Origin: an uncultured Eubacterium sp.
Lineage (GTDB): Bacteria > Bacillota > Clostridia > Lachnospirales > CAG-274
Length of the DNA stretch: 64,000 nt
Assembly (NCBI GenBank): GCA_900545305.1
Contig: UQYD01000006.1
Location: 1-64,000, forward strand
Direction: 5' to 3'
Shown here: one piece after another, positions 24,445 through 33,284 of the stretch
Layout of the letters: the number at the start of each line of letters is the position of its first letter
Position numbering within the stretch: position 1 is the stretch's first letter
The notes under the pieces: model-generated
What the model was told of the DNA's origin: nothing
What the model saw: only the letters and a program-made list of their open reading frames with translations
Database searches by the model: none
Made by a program: the position numbers and the translations under genes

Positions 24445-25719
24445 ATGGACGCACAACAGATTATTTCAATTATTATTTTTGTTGTCACTATGGCAGCAAT
24501 AATGACAGAAAAAGTTCATCGTGCTTTAGCAGCTGTTGCTGGTGCAACTTTGTTATTGGTCTGTCAGATACTTGACGTAGAGAGTTTAGCATCTTACATA
24601 GACTTTAACACTGTTGGTATATTAATAGGTATGATGCTTTTTGTGTCAGTAGTAAAAATTTCCGGCTTGTTTGAATACATCGCTATTAAAGCAGCCAAAT
24701 TATCAAAAGGTAAGCCTTGGATAATAATGATTTTATTCTTCATTATTACAGCCGTTCTTTCTGCTTTCCTTGATAACGTAACAACTGTACTTTTGGTTGG
24801 TCCTATGACAATCGCTGTTACAGAAATGCTTGGACTTAATCCGGTACCATTTTTGATTACACAGATTTTAGCATCTAATATTGGTGGTACAGCTACACTT
24901 ATTGGTGACCCACCTAACATTATGATTGGTAGTGCAGCTAAACTTAGTTTCAACGACTTCATTATAAATACTGGTTTACCAGCAGTTATTATTGGTATTC
25001 TTACTATATTATGTTTCTACTTTATTTACGGTAGAAAGCTCCATGTTACACCGGAAAAAATGGCAGCAGTTATGGAATTAGACGAAAACAAGGCTATTAA
25101 GGATAAGGTACTTCTTATTCAAAGCGTTGTTGTAATGATTTGCGTTGTTGTTGCATTTATGCTTCACGATGCTTTAGGTATACAGTCTGCCACAATAGCT
25201 ATTGCAGCAGCAGCAGTTATATTGTTCCTCAGCCATGGAAAGGCAGACCCAGAAGAAATTATTGCAACAGTTGAATGGCCTACTATTGTATTCTTTGTTG
25301 GTCTTTTCGGTGTTGTAGGTGGTTTACAGCAGACAGGCGTTATTGATATGATGGCAAAATTCCTTATTAATGTAACACAGGGCAACGATTTACTTATGCT
25401 CTTGCTTATTTTATGGGTTTCTGCTATACTTTCATCATTCTTAGATAACATACCTTTTGTTGCAACACTTATTCCACTTATTATTACAATGGGCAAGAGT
25501 GGTATGGATATTGCACCTCTTTGGTGGGCATTATCTCTTGGTGCTTGTCTTGGTGGTAATGGTACACTTGTTGGTGCATCAGCTAATGTTGTTCTTTCAG
25601 GTATCAGTAAGAGAGATGGACACGAAATCACATTTGGTAGCTACTTTAAGATTGGTTTCCCACTTATGATTATGTCTATTATTGTTTCTACTGCATATCT
25701 TGTAATTATGTATGAATAA
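24445..25719 (+). CDS. ArsB/NhaD/SLC13-type permease
   Basis: A 424-residue membrane protein with about eleven hydrophobic segments and the classic ion-transporter superfamily repeats: FLDNVTTVLLVGP with ASNIGGTATLIGDPPNIMIGSAA in the first half, and FLDNIPFVATLIPLI with LGACLGGNGTLVGASANVVLSG in the second. Family members move arsenite, Na+/H+, citrate or other anions; the sequence alone does not decide. Start 24445 is preceded by TGGAGGA. It is coupled to the small soluble protein downstream and divergent from the RpiR regulator. Confidence 0.88.
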   Translation: MDAQQIISIIIFVVTMAAIMTEKVHRALAAVAGATLLLVCQILDVESLASYIDFNTVGILIGMMLFVSVVKISGLFEYIAIKAAKLSKGKPWIIMILFFIITAVLSAFLDNVTTVLLVGPMTIAVTEMLGLNPVPFLITQILASNIGGTATLIGDPPNIMIGSAAKLSFNDFIINTGLPAVIIGILTILCFYFIYGRKLHVTPEKMAAVMELDENKAIKDKVLLIQSVVVMICVVVAFMLHDALGIQSATIAIAAAAVILFLSHGKADPEEIIATVEWPTIVFFVGLFGVVGGLQQTGVIDMMAKFLINVTQGNDLLMLLLILWVSAILSSFLDNIPFVATLIPLIITMGKSGMDIAPLWWALSLGACLGGNGTLVGASANVVLSGISKRDGHEITFGSYFKIGFPLMIMSIIVSTAYLVIMYE

Positions 25720-25739
25720 AATATCAGAGGAGGGATTTT

Positions 25740-26204
25740 ATGAATCAAAATACTGTAAGTGGCGATATTATCGCTTTTAACCTTAAACAGCTTGGGGCAA
25801 CGGATATTAAGGTTTTCGATAGCCGTATGCACATAGCAAATTTTGATTTAGGTAACGGTTTAATTGTTTCTTACGTTTTCAATATTACAAGAAAGGATAA
25901 ATTTTTCCTTCAGCGTATGCGACCTTATGCTATGGTAAAGGGTAAGTATGCAGACCAGAGAGAAATTATCGAATTTATAAAAGACGATATTACACGTTTT
26001 AAAATGTCTAGTCAGCTTAACAATATTGATAAGTATATTGAGCTTGCTGAAAAGACAGGAAGTGCTTATGAACGTATGGAGCATATCTTCTTACATCACA
26101 AGGTTGATGATAAGATTATGGATAGACTTAATACAGAGCTTAATGACCTTGCAGACGAATTGGAAGAAATACATAAGGACTCAGAAGTTCTCAAGGTTCA
26201 CTAA
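25740..26204 (+). CDS. uncharacterised soluble protein co-transcribed with the permease
   Basis: A 154-residue protein with no signal or membrane segment that I do not recognise. The first half is predicted beta-rich (IKVFDSRMHIANFDLGNGLIVSYVFNITRKDKFFLQRMRPYAMV). The second half is charged helices ending in a probable coiled coil (MDRLNTELNDLADELEEIHKDSEVL). It starts 20 bases after the permease with a GGAGGG site and shares its terminator, suggesting an accessory or sensing role; that is inference only. Confidence 0.7.
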   Translation: MNQNTVSGDIIAFNLKQLGATDIKVFDSRMHIANFDLGNGLIVSYVFNITRKDKFFLQRMRPYAMVKGKYADQREIIEFIKDDITRFKMSSQLNNIDKYIELAEKTGSAYERMEHIFLHHKVDDKIMDRLNTELNDLADELEEIHKDSEVLKVH

Positions 26205-26218
26205 AATATTGAATTTTT

Positions 26219-26247
26219 AAAGGGAGTGTTTAGGCACTCCTTTTTTA
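26219..26247 (+). terminator. terminator of permease operon
   Basis: GGAGTG / CACTCC stem (26223-26228 and 26235-26240) followed by TTTTTT. Confidence 0.85.
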
Positions 26248-26248
26248 A

Positions 26249-26302
26249 TGAATCGGAAAGATAAATCCGATGGCTTGTAAACAAGCCACATTTAATTTGA
26301 CA
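26249..26302. repeat. dispersed multi-hairpin repeat, copy 1 (two-hairpin form)
   Basis: Hairpin ATCGGA/TCCGAT (26252-26271), then hairpin GGCTTG/CAAGCC (26272-26287), the same order and words as at 28748-28783. The third hairpin is replaced by TTTAATTTGACA, whose last part serves as the -35 of the MATE gene promoter. Confidence 0.75.
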
Positions 26303-26326
26303 ATGGCAAATACATAATAGTATAAT
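26297..26326 (+). promoter_or_regulatory. promoter of the MATE exporter gene
   Basis: TTGACA (26297-26302) and TATAAT (26321-26326), 18-base spacer. The -35 abuts the dispersed hairpin repeat. Confidence 0.8.
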
Positions 26327-26362
26327 TGAAGTATGAACACATAGAGAAAAAGAGGAATAAAA

Positions 26363-27706
26363 ATGGAAAACGATTATTTAGTAAAGAAAAAGCCTATATT
26401 GGCTCTTTTTATTTTTGCTTTGCCTATGATTATAGGTAATTTTTTTCAGCAAATGTATACTATGGCAGACTCAGCCGTTGTTGGCAGATATGTAGGGGAA
26501 GAAGCCTTGGCAGCCGTTGGTGTTTCATATTCTTTGACTACAGTTTTTATCTGTATTGCTATTGGTGGAGGAATAGGGGCATCTGTTACAGTTAGTCGAT
26601 ACTTTGGTGCAAAAATGTACAAGAGAATGAAAACAGCTGTTTTTACAGCTTTTATTGCCTTTTTGGCTGTAAGTATATTCTTAGGTGTATTTGGCTTAAT
26701 GTTTAGTAAAAAAATAATTATACTGTTAAATACACCGTCAAATGTAATAGATATGGCTGTGGAGTACCTGAATATCTACTTTTTAGGCTTACCATTCCTA
26801 TTTATGTACAATGTCGTTTCGTCAATGTTTAATGCTCTTGGTAAGTCTAAAATACCTTTGTATTTTCTTATATTCTCATCTGTATTAAATATTATATTGG
26901 ATATATTGTTGGTAACCCGTTTTAATATGGGTGTAGTTGGTGTAGCTTGGGCAACATTTATTGCACAGGGTATTTCTGTAGTGCTGTCATTTTTAGTATT
27001 TATGATGCAGTTAAGAAAATTGAAGATAGGTAAAACAACTTTATTTGATATTTCAGAACTTGTAACAATGGCTAAAATAGCCTTTCCTTCTATATTACAG
27101 CAATCTACAGTTTCAATAGGTCTTATGCTTGTACAGTCATCAGTAAATAACTTTGGTTCAGAAGTGCTTGCTGGCTTTTCAGCAGCTATGAGAATAGAGT
27201 CAGTATGTGTCGTACCTATGGCAGCTATAGGTAATGCCTTGTCATCATACACAGCTCAGAATATAGGTGCTGGAAAAATGGAGAGAGTACCTCAGGGCTA
27301 CAAATGTGCAAACATTATGGTTATTATATCCGGTATAGTAATTTTAGCTGTTATTGAATTGTTTAATGGACAGATTATGTCATTGTTTATGGGCGGAGAT
27401 GCTACAAAAGAGGCATTTGACACAGGATATAATCTTATGGCATATATGGGCTTTTTCTACAGTATGATAGGTTTTAAAATGGCTATAGACGGTCTTTTAA
27501 GAGGTGCTGGGGATATGGTAATGTTTACTGTTGCCAATTTGGCAAACCTTTTTATAAGAGTTTTTGTGGCAGTAGTATTTTCTCCTAAATTTGGTGTTGA
27601 GGTTATATGGTATGTTGTGCCTTTAGGTTGGTTTGTAAACTGGCTTGTTTCATTTTGTCAATATAAAACAGGAAAATGGAAAAGAATATACCAAAGTGCA
27701 AAATGA
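26363..27706 (+). CDS. MATE-family efflux transporter
   Basis: A 447-residue protein with twelve predicted membrane segments. Both MATE half-repeats are visible: LPMIIGNFFQQMYTMADSAVVGRYVGEEALAAVGVS at the start and AFPSILQQSTVSIGLMLVQSSVNNFGSEVLAGFSAAMRIES in the second half. It exports cationic drugs or metabolites by Na+ or H+ exchange; the substrate is unknown. Single gene. Confidence 0.93.
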   Translation: MENDYLVKKKPILALFIFALPMIIGNFFQQMYTMADSAVVGRYVGEEALAAVGVSYSLTTVFICIAIGGGIGASVTVSRYFGAKMYKRMKTAVFTAFIAFLAVSIFLGVFGLMFSKKIIILLNTPSNVIDMAVEYLNIYFLGLPFLFMYNVVSSMFNALGKSKIPLYFLIFSSVLNIILDILLVTRFNMGVVGVAWATFIAQGISVVLSFLVFMMQLRKLKIGKTTLFDISELVTMAKIAFPSILQQSTVSIGLMLVQSSVNNFGSEVLAGFSAAMRIESVCVVPMAAIGNALSSYTAQNIGAGKMERVPQGYKCANIMVIISGIVILAVIELFNGQIMSLFMGGDATKEAFDTGYNLMAYMGFFYSMIGFKMAIDGLLRGAGDMVMFTVANLANLFIRVFVAVVFSPKFGVEVIWYVVPLGWFVNWLVSFCQYKTGKWKRIYQSAK

Positions 27707-27732
27707 TTTTTAAACAATGTTAAATAAAAATA

Positions 27733-27761
27733 TTGACACAGATAGTTATGATTATTATAAT
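27733..27761 (+). promoter_or_regulatory. promoter of the stalk-domain gene at 27796
   Basis: TTGACA (27733-27738) and TATAAT (27756-27761) with a 17-base spacer, near consensus. Confidence 0.85.
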
Positions 27762-27795
27762 TGTAATATAATAATTATAAAGAGGGTGTGTTTTT

Positions 27796-28608
27796 ATGAA
27801 AAAGAACTTGAAAAAGGCGTTATGCCTATTGATGTCTACAGGTATGTTGTTTAGTGGTGTTACTGTTGCTTATGGTGAGGAAAGCAATATTTCTTTACAG
27901 ATTAATGGTAGTGAAATATCAGCAGAAGTACCACCCACTATTATAGATGGAAGAACAATGGTACCTGTAAGAGCAATATTTGAGGCTGTTGGTGCTAATA
28001 TTGACTTTGATGCAGAAACAAAGACAATAACAGCTAAAAAGGGCGATACAACAGTAAATATGACAGTTGGAGCAAATGCTATAACTGTAAACAATAAGGA
28101 AGTACAGTTAGATGCACCTGCAGTAATTGTAAATGGCAGAACATTAGCACCTGCCAGATTTGTAGCAGAAACTTTTGGATATACTGTTCAATGGGACGCC
28201 GAAAACAAAATAGTTAAAATTATTGGTGGAGAAAGTACAGAATTTTATAAGGACTATAGTGACTTGCCAGACTATGGAAGTTTTAGCGGTGCTACTTTAT
28301 TGGGAAATGAAAAAATAAATGTAGATGGTTTTGTAGGACAGGGTTATATATACGATTTTAAGTACGACAAAAGTAAGTTTTCATCAGGAGATGATGTTGA
28401 CAGAGAATATGTTAACAAATTAAAAGAAAATGGCTGGGAATATGATGGTAAGACATATGGAGAAGAAAATGCTGAAATAATGCTATTTTTCAAAAAAGGA
28501 CCTATGTTGTGTGGCTATAGTGTTTGCAATAACCATAAGCAAGTAGCTATTATTATAACGAATGTTATGGGCAAGGATATTGACCTTAAAGACGCAGTAA
28601 CCGTATAG
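27796..28608 (+). CDS. secreted stalk-domain protein (copper amine oxidase N-like)
   Basis: A 270-residue exported protein. The signal peptide (KKNLKKALCLLMSTGMLFSGVTVAYG) is followed by a stalk domain (about 30-140) with the repeats DGRTMVPVRAIFEAVGANIDFD and NGRTLAPARFVAETFGYTVQWD. The C-terminal 130 residues (PDYGSFSGATLLGNEKINVDGF...) are not recognised. Third paralogue in the window; GAGGGTG precedes the ATG. Confidence 0.82.
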   Translation: MKKNLKKALCLLMSTGMLFSGVTVAYGEESNISLQINGSEISAEVPPTIIDGRTMVPVRAIFEAVGANIDFDAETKTITAKKGDTTVNMTVGANAITVNNKEVQLDAPAVIVNGRTLAPARFVAETFGYTVQWDAENKIVKIIGGESTEFYKDYSDLPDYGSFSGATLLGNEKINVDGFVGQGYIYDFKYDKSKFSSGDDVDREYVNKLKENGWEYDGKTYGEENAEIMLFFKKGPMLCGYSVCNNHKQVAIIITNVMGKDIDLKDAVTV

Positions 28609-28702
28609 AAAGAAAAATGGTAGGTTTTAGTATTAGATGAAGGTCAGTTGTTTTTTACTGTGTAAATAATTAATATGATTTTGTGCAATATTACAAAACA
28701 TA

Positions 28703-28740
28703 AAAAGCCCCGTAACCACCTAGATTACAGGGCTTTTGTT
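28703..28740 (+). terminator. terminator after the stalk-domain gene
   Basis: AAAAGCCC / GGGCTTTT stem (28703-28710 and 28730-28737) with an inner GTAA/TTAC pairing, then a T-rich end. Confidence 0.85.
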
Positions 28741-28741
28741 A

Positions 28742-28820
28742 TAGTGAATCGGAAAGATAAATCCGATGGCTTGCAAGCAAGCCACAAATTAAGGTCGTTA
28801 ATTTGTTCTGAATAAGCTAA
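28742..28820. repeat. dispersed multi-hairpin repeat, copy 2 (three-hairpin form)
   Basis: Three adjacent perfect hairpins: ATCGGA/TCCGAT (28748-28767), GGCTTG/CAAGCC (28768-28783) and AAATTAA/TTAATTT (28786-28804). The tail TTCTGAATAAGCTAA runs into the 3' end of the tRNA-Thr gene. The second and third parts recur at 29596-29650. Confidence 0.8.
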
Positions 28821-28887
28821 TAACGGGAGTTGAACCCGTGACCTCAACACTACCAATGTTGCGCTCTACCTCCTGAGCTATATTAGC
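28815..28887 (-). tRNA. tRNA-Thr(GGT)
   Basis: On the minus strand the acceptor GCTAATA pairs with TATTAGC. The anticodon stem CAACA/TGTTG encloses TTGGTAG (anticodon GGT) and the T-stem is ACGGG/CCCGT. The discriminator base is T and CCA is not encoded. The dispersed repeat abuts its 3' end. Confidence 0.95.
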
Positions 28888-29020
28888 ATACTCCCTAAAT
28901 TATATATTATATAAATATTTTCGTCAAGTATTTTAACAAAATTGTAACTTACATTATAGTACAAAAAGATGATAAAATATAAGTAGTGTATAGTAGTATA
29001 GTTTGTTTTGGAGGTTAAAT

Positions 29021-29524
29021 ATGTTTAATGTAGATGAAAATATAATGTATGGAAATGTTGGGGTATGTCGTATTGAGGGCATTTTAGGTGGAGACGAAAT
29101 AGGTATGAATACTGAAAAGAAGTATTACAAGTTATATTCCTACAGAGAAAAGGAAATAATATACACACCGACAGATACCAATGTTTTTATAAGAAAGATA
29201 ATGACAAAGGAACAGATAAAGGAGCTTATACGCAAAATTCCTAGTCTTAAAACTATAGAAATTCAAAGTAAAAATATAAAAGTGCAATCGGATTATTACA
29301 AAACGTTTTTGAAAAATTGTGACAGTGAAAATATGTTGATGCTTATTAAGACCATATATGAAAAGAATTTAGACAGAAAAAGGGAAGGCAAAAAGGAAGG
29401 AACTACAGAAAATATATTTTTTAAAGAGGCACAGGAGAAACTTCATTTAGAAATAGCTATTGCCTTTGGCGTGAACATTGAGGAAGTGCCTAAAATAATA
29501 GAAAATGAGCTTAAAAATATGTAG
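29021..29524 (+). CDS. CarD-like (CarD_CdnL_TRCF N-terminal domain) protein
   Basis: A 167-residue protein whose opening FNVDENIMYGNVGVCRIEGIL...KKYYKLYSYREKEIIYTPTD is the CarD/CdnL RNA-polymerase-interacting Tudor-like domain, followed by a helical C-terminal part (about 65-167). CarD-type proteins bind the RNA polymerase beta subunit and adjust promoter opening. ATG 29021 has TGGAGG 7 bases upstream, preferred over 29003. Single gene with a strong terminator. Confidence 0.8.
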   Translation: MFNVDENIMYGNVGVCRIEGILGGDEIGMNTEKKYYKLYSYREKEIIYTPTDTNVFIRKIMTKEQIKELIRKIPSLKTIEIQSKNIKVQSDYYKTFLKNCDSENMLMLIKTIYEKNLDRKREGKKEGTTENIFFKEAQEKLHLEIAIAFGVNIEEVPKIIENELKNM

Positions 29525-29555
29525 GCCAGAACAAATTGACTTCGTTAAATTATAA

Positions 29556-29594
29556 AAAAATCTGAGGACAATGATATATCCTCAGATTTTTCTT
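29556..29594. terminator. bidirectional terminator between carD-like gene and ftsZ
   Basis: AAAAATCTGAGGA (29556-29568) and TCCTCAGATTTTT (29579-29591) form a 13-bp perfect stem between convergent genes. Confidence 0.9.
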
Positions 29595-29595
29595 T

Positions 29596-29650
29596 ATAGT
29601 GAATTGTCAAGCCACAAATTAAGGTCGTTAATTTGTTCTGAATATACTAA
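29596..29650. repeat. dispersed multi-hairpin repeat, copy 3 (lacks first two hairpins)
   Basis: ATAGTGAAT then TGTCAAGCCACAAATTAA and TTCTGAATA..CTAA, identical in order to copy 2 but with the ATCGGA and most of the GGCTTG hairpins deleted. It ends next to the ftsZ stop. Confidence 0.75.
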
Positions 29651-29651
29651 A

Positions 29652-30776
29652 TTATCTCTTTCTTAAGAAAGTTGGAATAGCAAGGTCAGAATCTGTGTCA
29701 TCTGATACAGGTGTGTAAACCTGAGTAAAGCTACTTGGAACGGCTCTATTAGGAGCTTTTGTAGCAGGTCTAACAGCTTCTTCCTTAGCTGTTTCCTTTG
29801 CAGGAGCTGGCTGTTCAATCTTATTAGCAGCATTGCTTTCGTCAAGACCAGTTGCAATAACAGTAACAATAACTTCATCTTCAAGAGTATCATCGTAAAC
29901 TGTACCAAAGATAAGTTCTGCATCTGGGTCAAGAGCTTCACCAATGATATTAGCAGCATTGTTTACATCGAAAAGACCGAGGTTTCTGCTACCTGTAAAG
30001 TTTACGATTACAGCCTTAGCACCATCAATAGAAGTTTCGATTAATGGAGAGTTAATAGCAGTTCTAGCAGCTTCTTCAACATCAGTAGAACGACCGATAC
30101 CGAAGTGAGCAAGACCCTGGTCACGCATAACTGTACAAATATCAGCAAAGTCAACGTTAATATCACCGGCCTTAGTAATAAGGTCAGAAATACCAGTAAC
30201 ACCCTGATAAAGAACGCTATCAGCAAGTTCGAAAGCCTGTGGAACAGAAATGTTCTTGTCAGCTGACTGTAAAAGCTTCTGGTTAGGAATAACGATGATT
30301 GTATCAACGTGTTCTCTTAACTTTTCAATACCTTCAAGGGCAAAGTTCATTCTCTTCTTTCTTTCAAAGTCGAAAGGCTTAGTAACAACAGCTACAGTAA
30401 GGATACCCATTTCCTTAGCCATTTTTGCAATAACAGGAGAAGCACCAGTACCTGTACCACCACCCATACCAGCAGTGATGAATACCATATCAGCACCTTC
30501 AAGTGCGTCAGTAATATCAGCAGAATTTTCTTCAGCTGCCTTTGCACCTACTTCAGGACGAGCACCAGCACCAAGACCTCTAGTAAGTTTTGCACCTATA
30601 GCGATTTTCTTTGTTGCGTTTGATTTGTTTAAGGCTGCCTGATCTGTATTTACGGCAATGTATTCTACATCAGTATTTGATGCAATCATTCTGTCAACGG
30701 CATTACATCCGCCACCACCTACACCAATTACAACAATCTTTGCAACATCTTTTAATTCGTTTACAATTTCAATCAC
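29652..30776 (-). CDS. ftsZ: cell division GTPase FtsZ
   Basis: A 374-residue tubulin homologue that forms the division ring. GTP-binding loop GGGGCNAVDRMI near residue 20, the tubulin signature ITAGMGGGTGTGASP (about 100-114), the T7 loop region NVDFADICTVM and a variable Ala/Pro linker ending in a conserved tail DSDLAIPTFLRKR that binds partners such as FtsA, SepF or ZapA. GGAGGA precedes the ATG. It is separated from divIB by a 279-base gene-free AT-rich spacer. Confidence 0.98.
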   Translation of the reverse strand: MIEIVNELKDVAKIVVIGVGGGGCNAVDRMIASNTDVEYIAVNTDQAALNKSNATKKIAIGAKLTRGLGAGARPEVGAKAAEENSADITDALEGADMVFITAGMGGGTGTGASPVIAKMAKEMGILTVAVVTKPFDFERKKRMNFALEGIEKLREHVDTIIVIPNQKLLQSADKNISVPQAFELADSVLYQGVTGISDLITKAGDINVDFADICTVMRDQGLAHFGIGRSTDVEEAARTAINSPLIETSIDGAKAVIVNFTGSRNLGLFDVNNAANIIGEALDPDAELIFGTVYDDTLEDEVIVTVIATGLDESNAANKIEQPAPAKETAKEEAVRPATKAPNRAVPSSFTQVYTPVSDDTDSDLAIPTFLRKR

Positions 30777-31055
30777 AACATTATCCTCCTATATATGAAT
30801 AAACATCAAGTCGTTCATTATAATAAACCGTTTACAACCTCCCAGTCATAAACCTACCTATTATTATTTTAATTGCTTTTAGGCAATATTGCAAGCATAT
30901 TTTCTATAAAAATAAAATTTTGGTTAATTTATCATATTTTCTTAATATTTCCATACAAATTTATATCATAAATTAATGTATAATCGGTTAAAAATATTTT
31001 TTGTTAGTTATATTTTGTTTGCGAATTCTTAATGGTCAATAAAATAAATTAACTT

Positions 31056-31778
31056 TTAGTTAATATATGTGCAAGTTGGATTGCCACCAGTCAAATTAAG
31101 TACACCGGCATAAGAAGTATCTAACTGCTTTAAAACTTCATTTAATGTAAGCAATTTTTTGTTTGCATCGTCAAAGCTACCAAACTCTACATCAATTTTA
31201 CCTACATAAAAATGTATATCGTTTTCATCAGAAACGTCGACTCGTACAATAGTATTTAAAAGCTGGTCCTTTTCAAAAAGTTTGGAAAGCTGAACTACTG
31301 TATCAAAGGCACTAGGGTTGTCTACCTGTAAAACTTCTCCCAATGTAAATTGGTTAAATTTAAGACCCTCTACAACAGGCAACTGCTTCTTAAATGTCTT
31401 TTGTGTGTCCAGTATTCTTCCGTAGTCATTAATATAAAGATATGAACCCATATAAGGCACATAGGCTCTTAGCTTATATTCCTTTATGTCTACAGTTATT
31501 GTTGAAGGAAGTTTTCTGTGAATACTAACTTCTTCAATGTAGTTGTTGGATTTAATATTTTTTAATGCTTTTGTTTTATTAAAGGCGAAAATATTATTCC
31601 CAACCTTTGTATTTAACATACTTTCAATTTGTTCTTTTGATAAATTTTCGTTGCCATTTATTTCTATTGTCTTTATATTAAACACCGGCAAAGTAAAAAA
31701 TGTAAGCCACAGTGCTAAAGCTACAATACCAATAAATGCAACAAAAAATAATTTTCTATGCACGTTATCACCTACCAA
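31056..31778 (-). CDS. ftsQ: cell division protein FtsQ/DivIB
   Basis: A 240-residue bitopic protein: a short cytoplasmic end, one membrane helix (FFVAFIGIVALALWLTFF, about residues 10-30), then the POTRA domain starting FNIKTIEINGNENLSKEQIESML and the FtsQ/DivIB beta domain (LRAYVPYMGSYLYINDYGRIL). It scaffolds the septal peptidoglycan synthesis complex. Upstream of ftsZ on the same strand, a remnant of the usual division cluster. No other mur or fts genes are adjacent. Confidence 0.92.
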   Translation of the reverse strand: MVGDNVHRKLFFVAFIGIVALALWLTFFTLPVFNIKTIEINGNENLSKEQIESMLNTKVGNNIFAFNKTKALKNIKSNNYIEEVSIHRKLPSTITVDIKEYKLRAYVPYMGSYLYINDYGRILDTQKTFKKQLPVVEGLKFNQFTLGEVLQVDNPSAFDTVVQLSKLFEKDQLLNTIVRVDVSDENDIHFYVGKIDVEFGSFDDANKKLLTLNEVLKQLDTSYAGVLNLTGGNPTCTYIN

Positions 31779-31823
31779 AGATATATAGTAATATTAAAGT
31801 CATTCATTGTCAACTATACAAAG

Positions 31824-32384
31824 TTATTTTATAACCCTGCAATTATTAAGGGATACTTCCTTTTCCTCAATATCTAAACCCTCAAGGGCGTATTCAGTTG
31901 TATTTTCAATACCAAAAAGACCACAAAGCCCCTTTATGTAGTTATACCCTAAGTTGTAATTGCCCAAATATCCACCACAGGTTGTGATGTATGTCAATTC
32001 TTTGCACCTACAAAGACCCTTTTCCACACCGTTTTCGTCATAGGCAAATGTAATACCACATACGCAAATATGTTCAAAAAACACCTTTAAAAGTGACGGA
32101 AAACTTAAATCCCAATAAGGGGCAGAAATGACAATGTAGTTTGCACGTCTAAATCTGTCGGCAAAGTCAAATATTGGGTCATTGAGAGAACCGGATTTTA
32201 AAAGTCTATCTCTCTTTTCAATGTCTTCCTTTTTCAAAGGCTGTAGTTTTTGTAATGAGAGGTCTATTTCTACAACTTCTAAATTTTCTTCGGGTTTATA
32301 TTTTTCCAAAAACTCCTTTGAAAGTTTGTAAGTCCTTGAATTTTCCTTGCCACTGATACAGCAATTAATCCACAATAATTCCAT
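31824..32384 (-). CDS. flavodoxin-fold NAD(P)H oxidoreductase (quinone reductase type)
   Basis: A 186-residue protein of the flavodoxin-like NAD(P)H dehydrogenase family, ending at Lys in NNCRVIK. VISAPYWDLSFPSLLKVFFEHICVCGITFAYDENG is the FMN-edge segment typical of AzoR/quinone reductases, and YITTCGGYLG the second nucleotide loop. The N-terminus (MELLWINCCISGKENSRTYKLSKEFL) is a modified phosphate loop. Substrate unknown. A TAGGAGG site precedes the ATG. Confidence 0.8.
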   Translation of the reverse strand: MELLWINCCISGKENSRTYKLSKEFLEKYKPEENLEVVEIDLSLQKLQPLKKEDIEKRDRLLKSGSLNDPIFDFADRFRRANYIVISAPYWDLSFPSLLKVFFEHICVCGITFAYDENGVEKGLCRCKELTYITTCGGYLGNYNLGYNYIKGLCGLFGIENTTEYALEGLDIEEKEVSLNNCRVIK

Positions 32385-32436
32385 AAAAACAACCTCCTAA
32401 AAAAATATAGTAATATAATACCACGAAAAACAAAAA

Positions 32437-32463
32437 ATCGCCACAATTTTGTGACGACTTTTT
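32437..32463 (-). terminator. terminator of the TrpXYZ-like ABC operon
   Basis: On the minus strand GTCG.CACAA / TTGTG.CGAT hairpin followed by TTTTTTG, about 27 bases after the ATPase stop. Confidence 0.8.
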
Positions 32464-32489
32464 ATAATGTTTATACTGATTGTTTATAT

Positions 32490-33284
32490 TTAGCCTAAAA
32501 GCATTCTGTCGTTGTCCATTTCCTCGCCACTTGCTCTTTCGAACATCTTGAGAAGGTCAGAAACTTCCATATTTTGCTTTTCTTCCTTAGAAAGGTCTAA
32601 AATAATATTGCCGTTGTGCAACATAATAAGACGATTACCGATTCTTAATGCGTCTTTCATATTGTGAGTAACCATCATAGCAGTAAGTTTTTCTTCTTCT
32701 ACGATTTTTACTGTCAATTCAAGGACTTTTGCAGCTGTTTTAGGGTCAAGGGCAGCTGTATGTTCATCTAAAAGAAGAAGCTTAGGCTGGTGGAAAGATG
32801 CCATAAGAAGTGTAAGAGCCTGTCTTTGACCACCAGAAAGGAAACGAGTTTTGTCCTTAAGTCTGTGTTCAAGACCTAAGTCAAGCTGAGATAAAAGTTC
32901 TCTGTAAAGACCTCTTTCTCTTTCTGTAATACCCCAACGGAGAGTACGCTTTTTGCCTCGTCTGTAGGCAATAGCAAGGTTTTGTTCAATAGACATATCA
33001 GAGGCTGTACCCATTCTTGTGTCCTGAAAAACTCTACCAATGTACTTAGCTCTCTTAAATTCAGGTTCAGCAGTTACATCATCGCCATCAATAAAGATTT
33101 TACCGGAAGTAACAGGGAATGTACCTGCTACAGAGTTTAAAAGTGTAGACTTACCGGCACCGTTACCACCAATGATTGTTATAAAATCTCCGTCATTTAC
33201 TTCAAGGTTTACACCTTTTAAAATATGTTTTTCGTTTACAGTACCTATTTCAAAGGACTTATGTATTTTTTCAAGTTTAAGCAT
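32490..33284 (-). CDS. ABC importer ATP-binding protein (TrpXYZ-like class)
   Basis: A 264-residue ATPase: Walker A GGNGAGKST, signature FLSGGQRQAL, Walker B LLLLDEHTAALD, H-loop MVTHNMKDAL. The DEHTAALD form and partner genes are those of the ABC.X4 class, some members of which import aromatic amino acids. The ATG at 33284 is preferred (GGGAGG 8 bases upstream); it overlaps the end of the permease gene by 8 bases. Confidence 0.9.
   Translation of the reverse strand: MLKLEKIHKSFEIGTVNEKHILKGVNLEVNDGDFITIIGGNGAGKSTLLNSVAGTFPVTSGKIFIDGDDVTAEPEFKRAKYIGRVFQDTRMGTASDMSIEQNLAIAYRRGKKRTLRWGITERERGLYRELLSQLDLGLEHRLKDKTRFLSGGQRQALTLLMASFHQPKLLLLDEHTAALDPKTAAKVLELTVKIVEEEKLTAMMVTHNMKDALRIGNRLIMLHNGNIILDLSKEEKQNMEVSDLLKMFERASGEEMDNDRMLLG

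Noticed and set aside
27870..28094. Overlapping antisense ORFs in the stalk-domain, permease and MATE genes
   Set aside because: Mirror-frame openness from biased codon use; no ribosome sites or family features.
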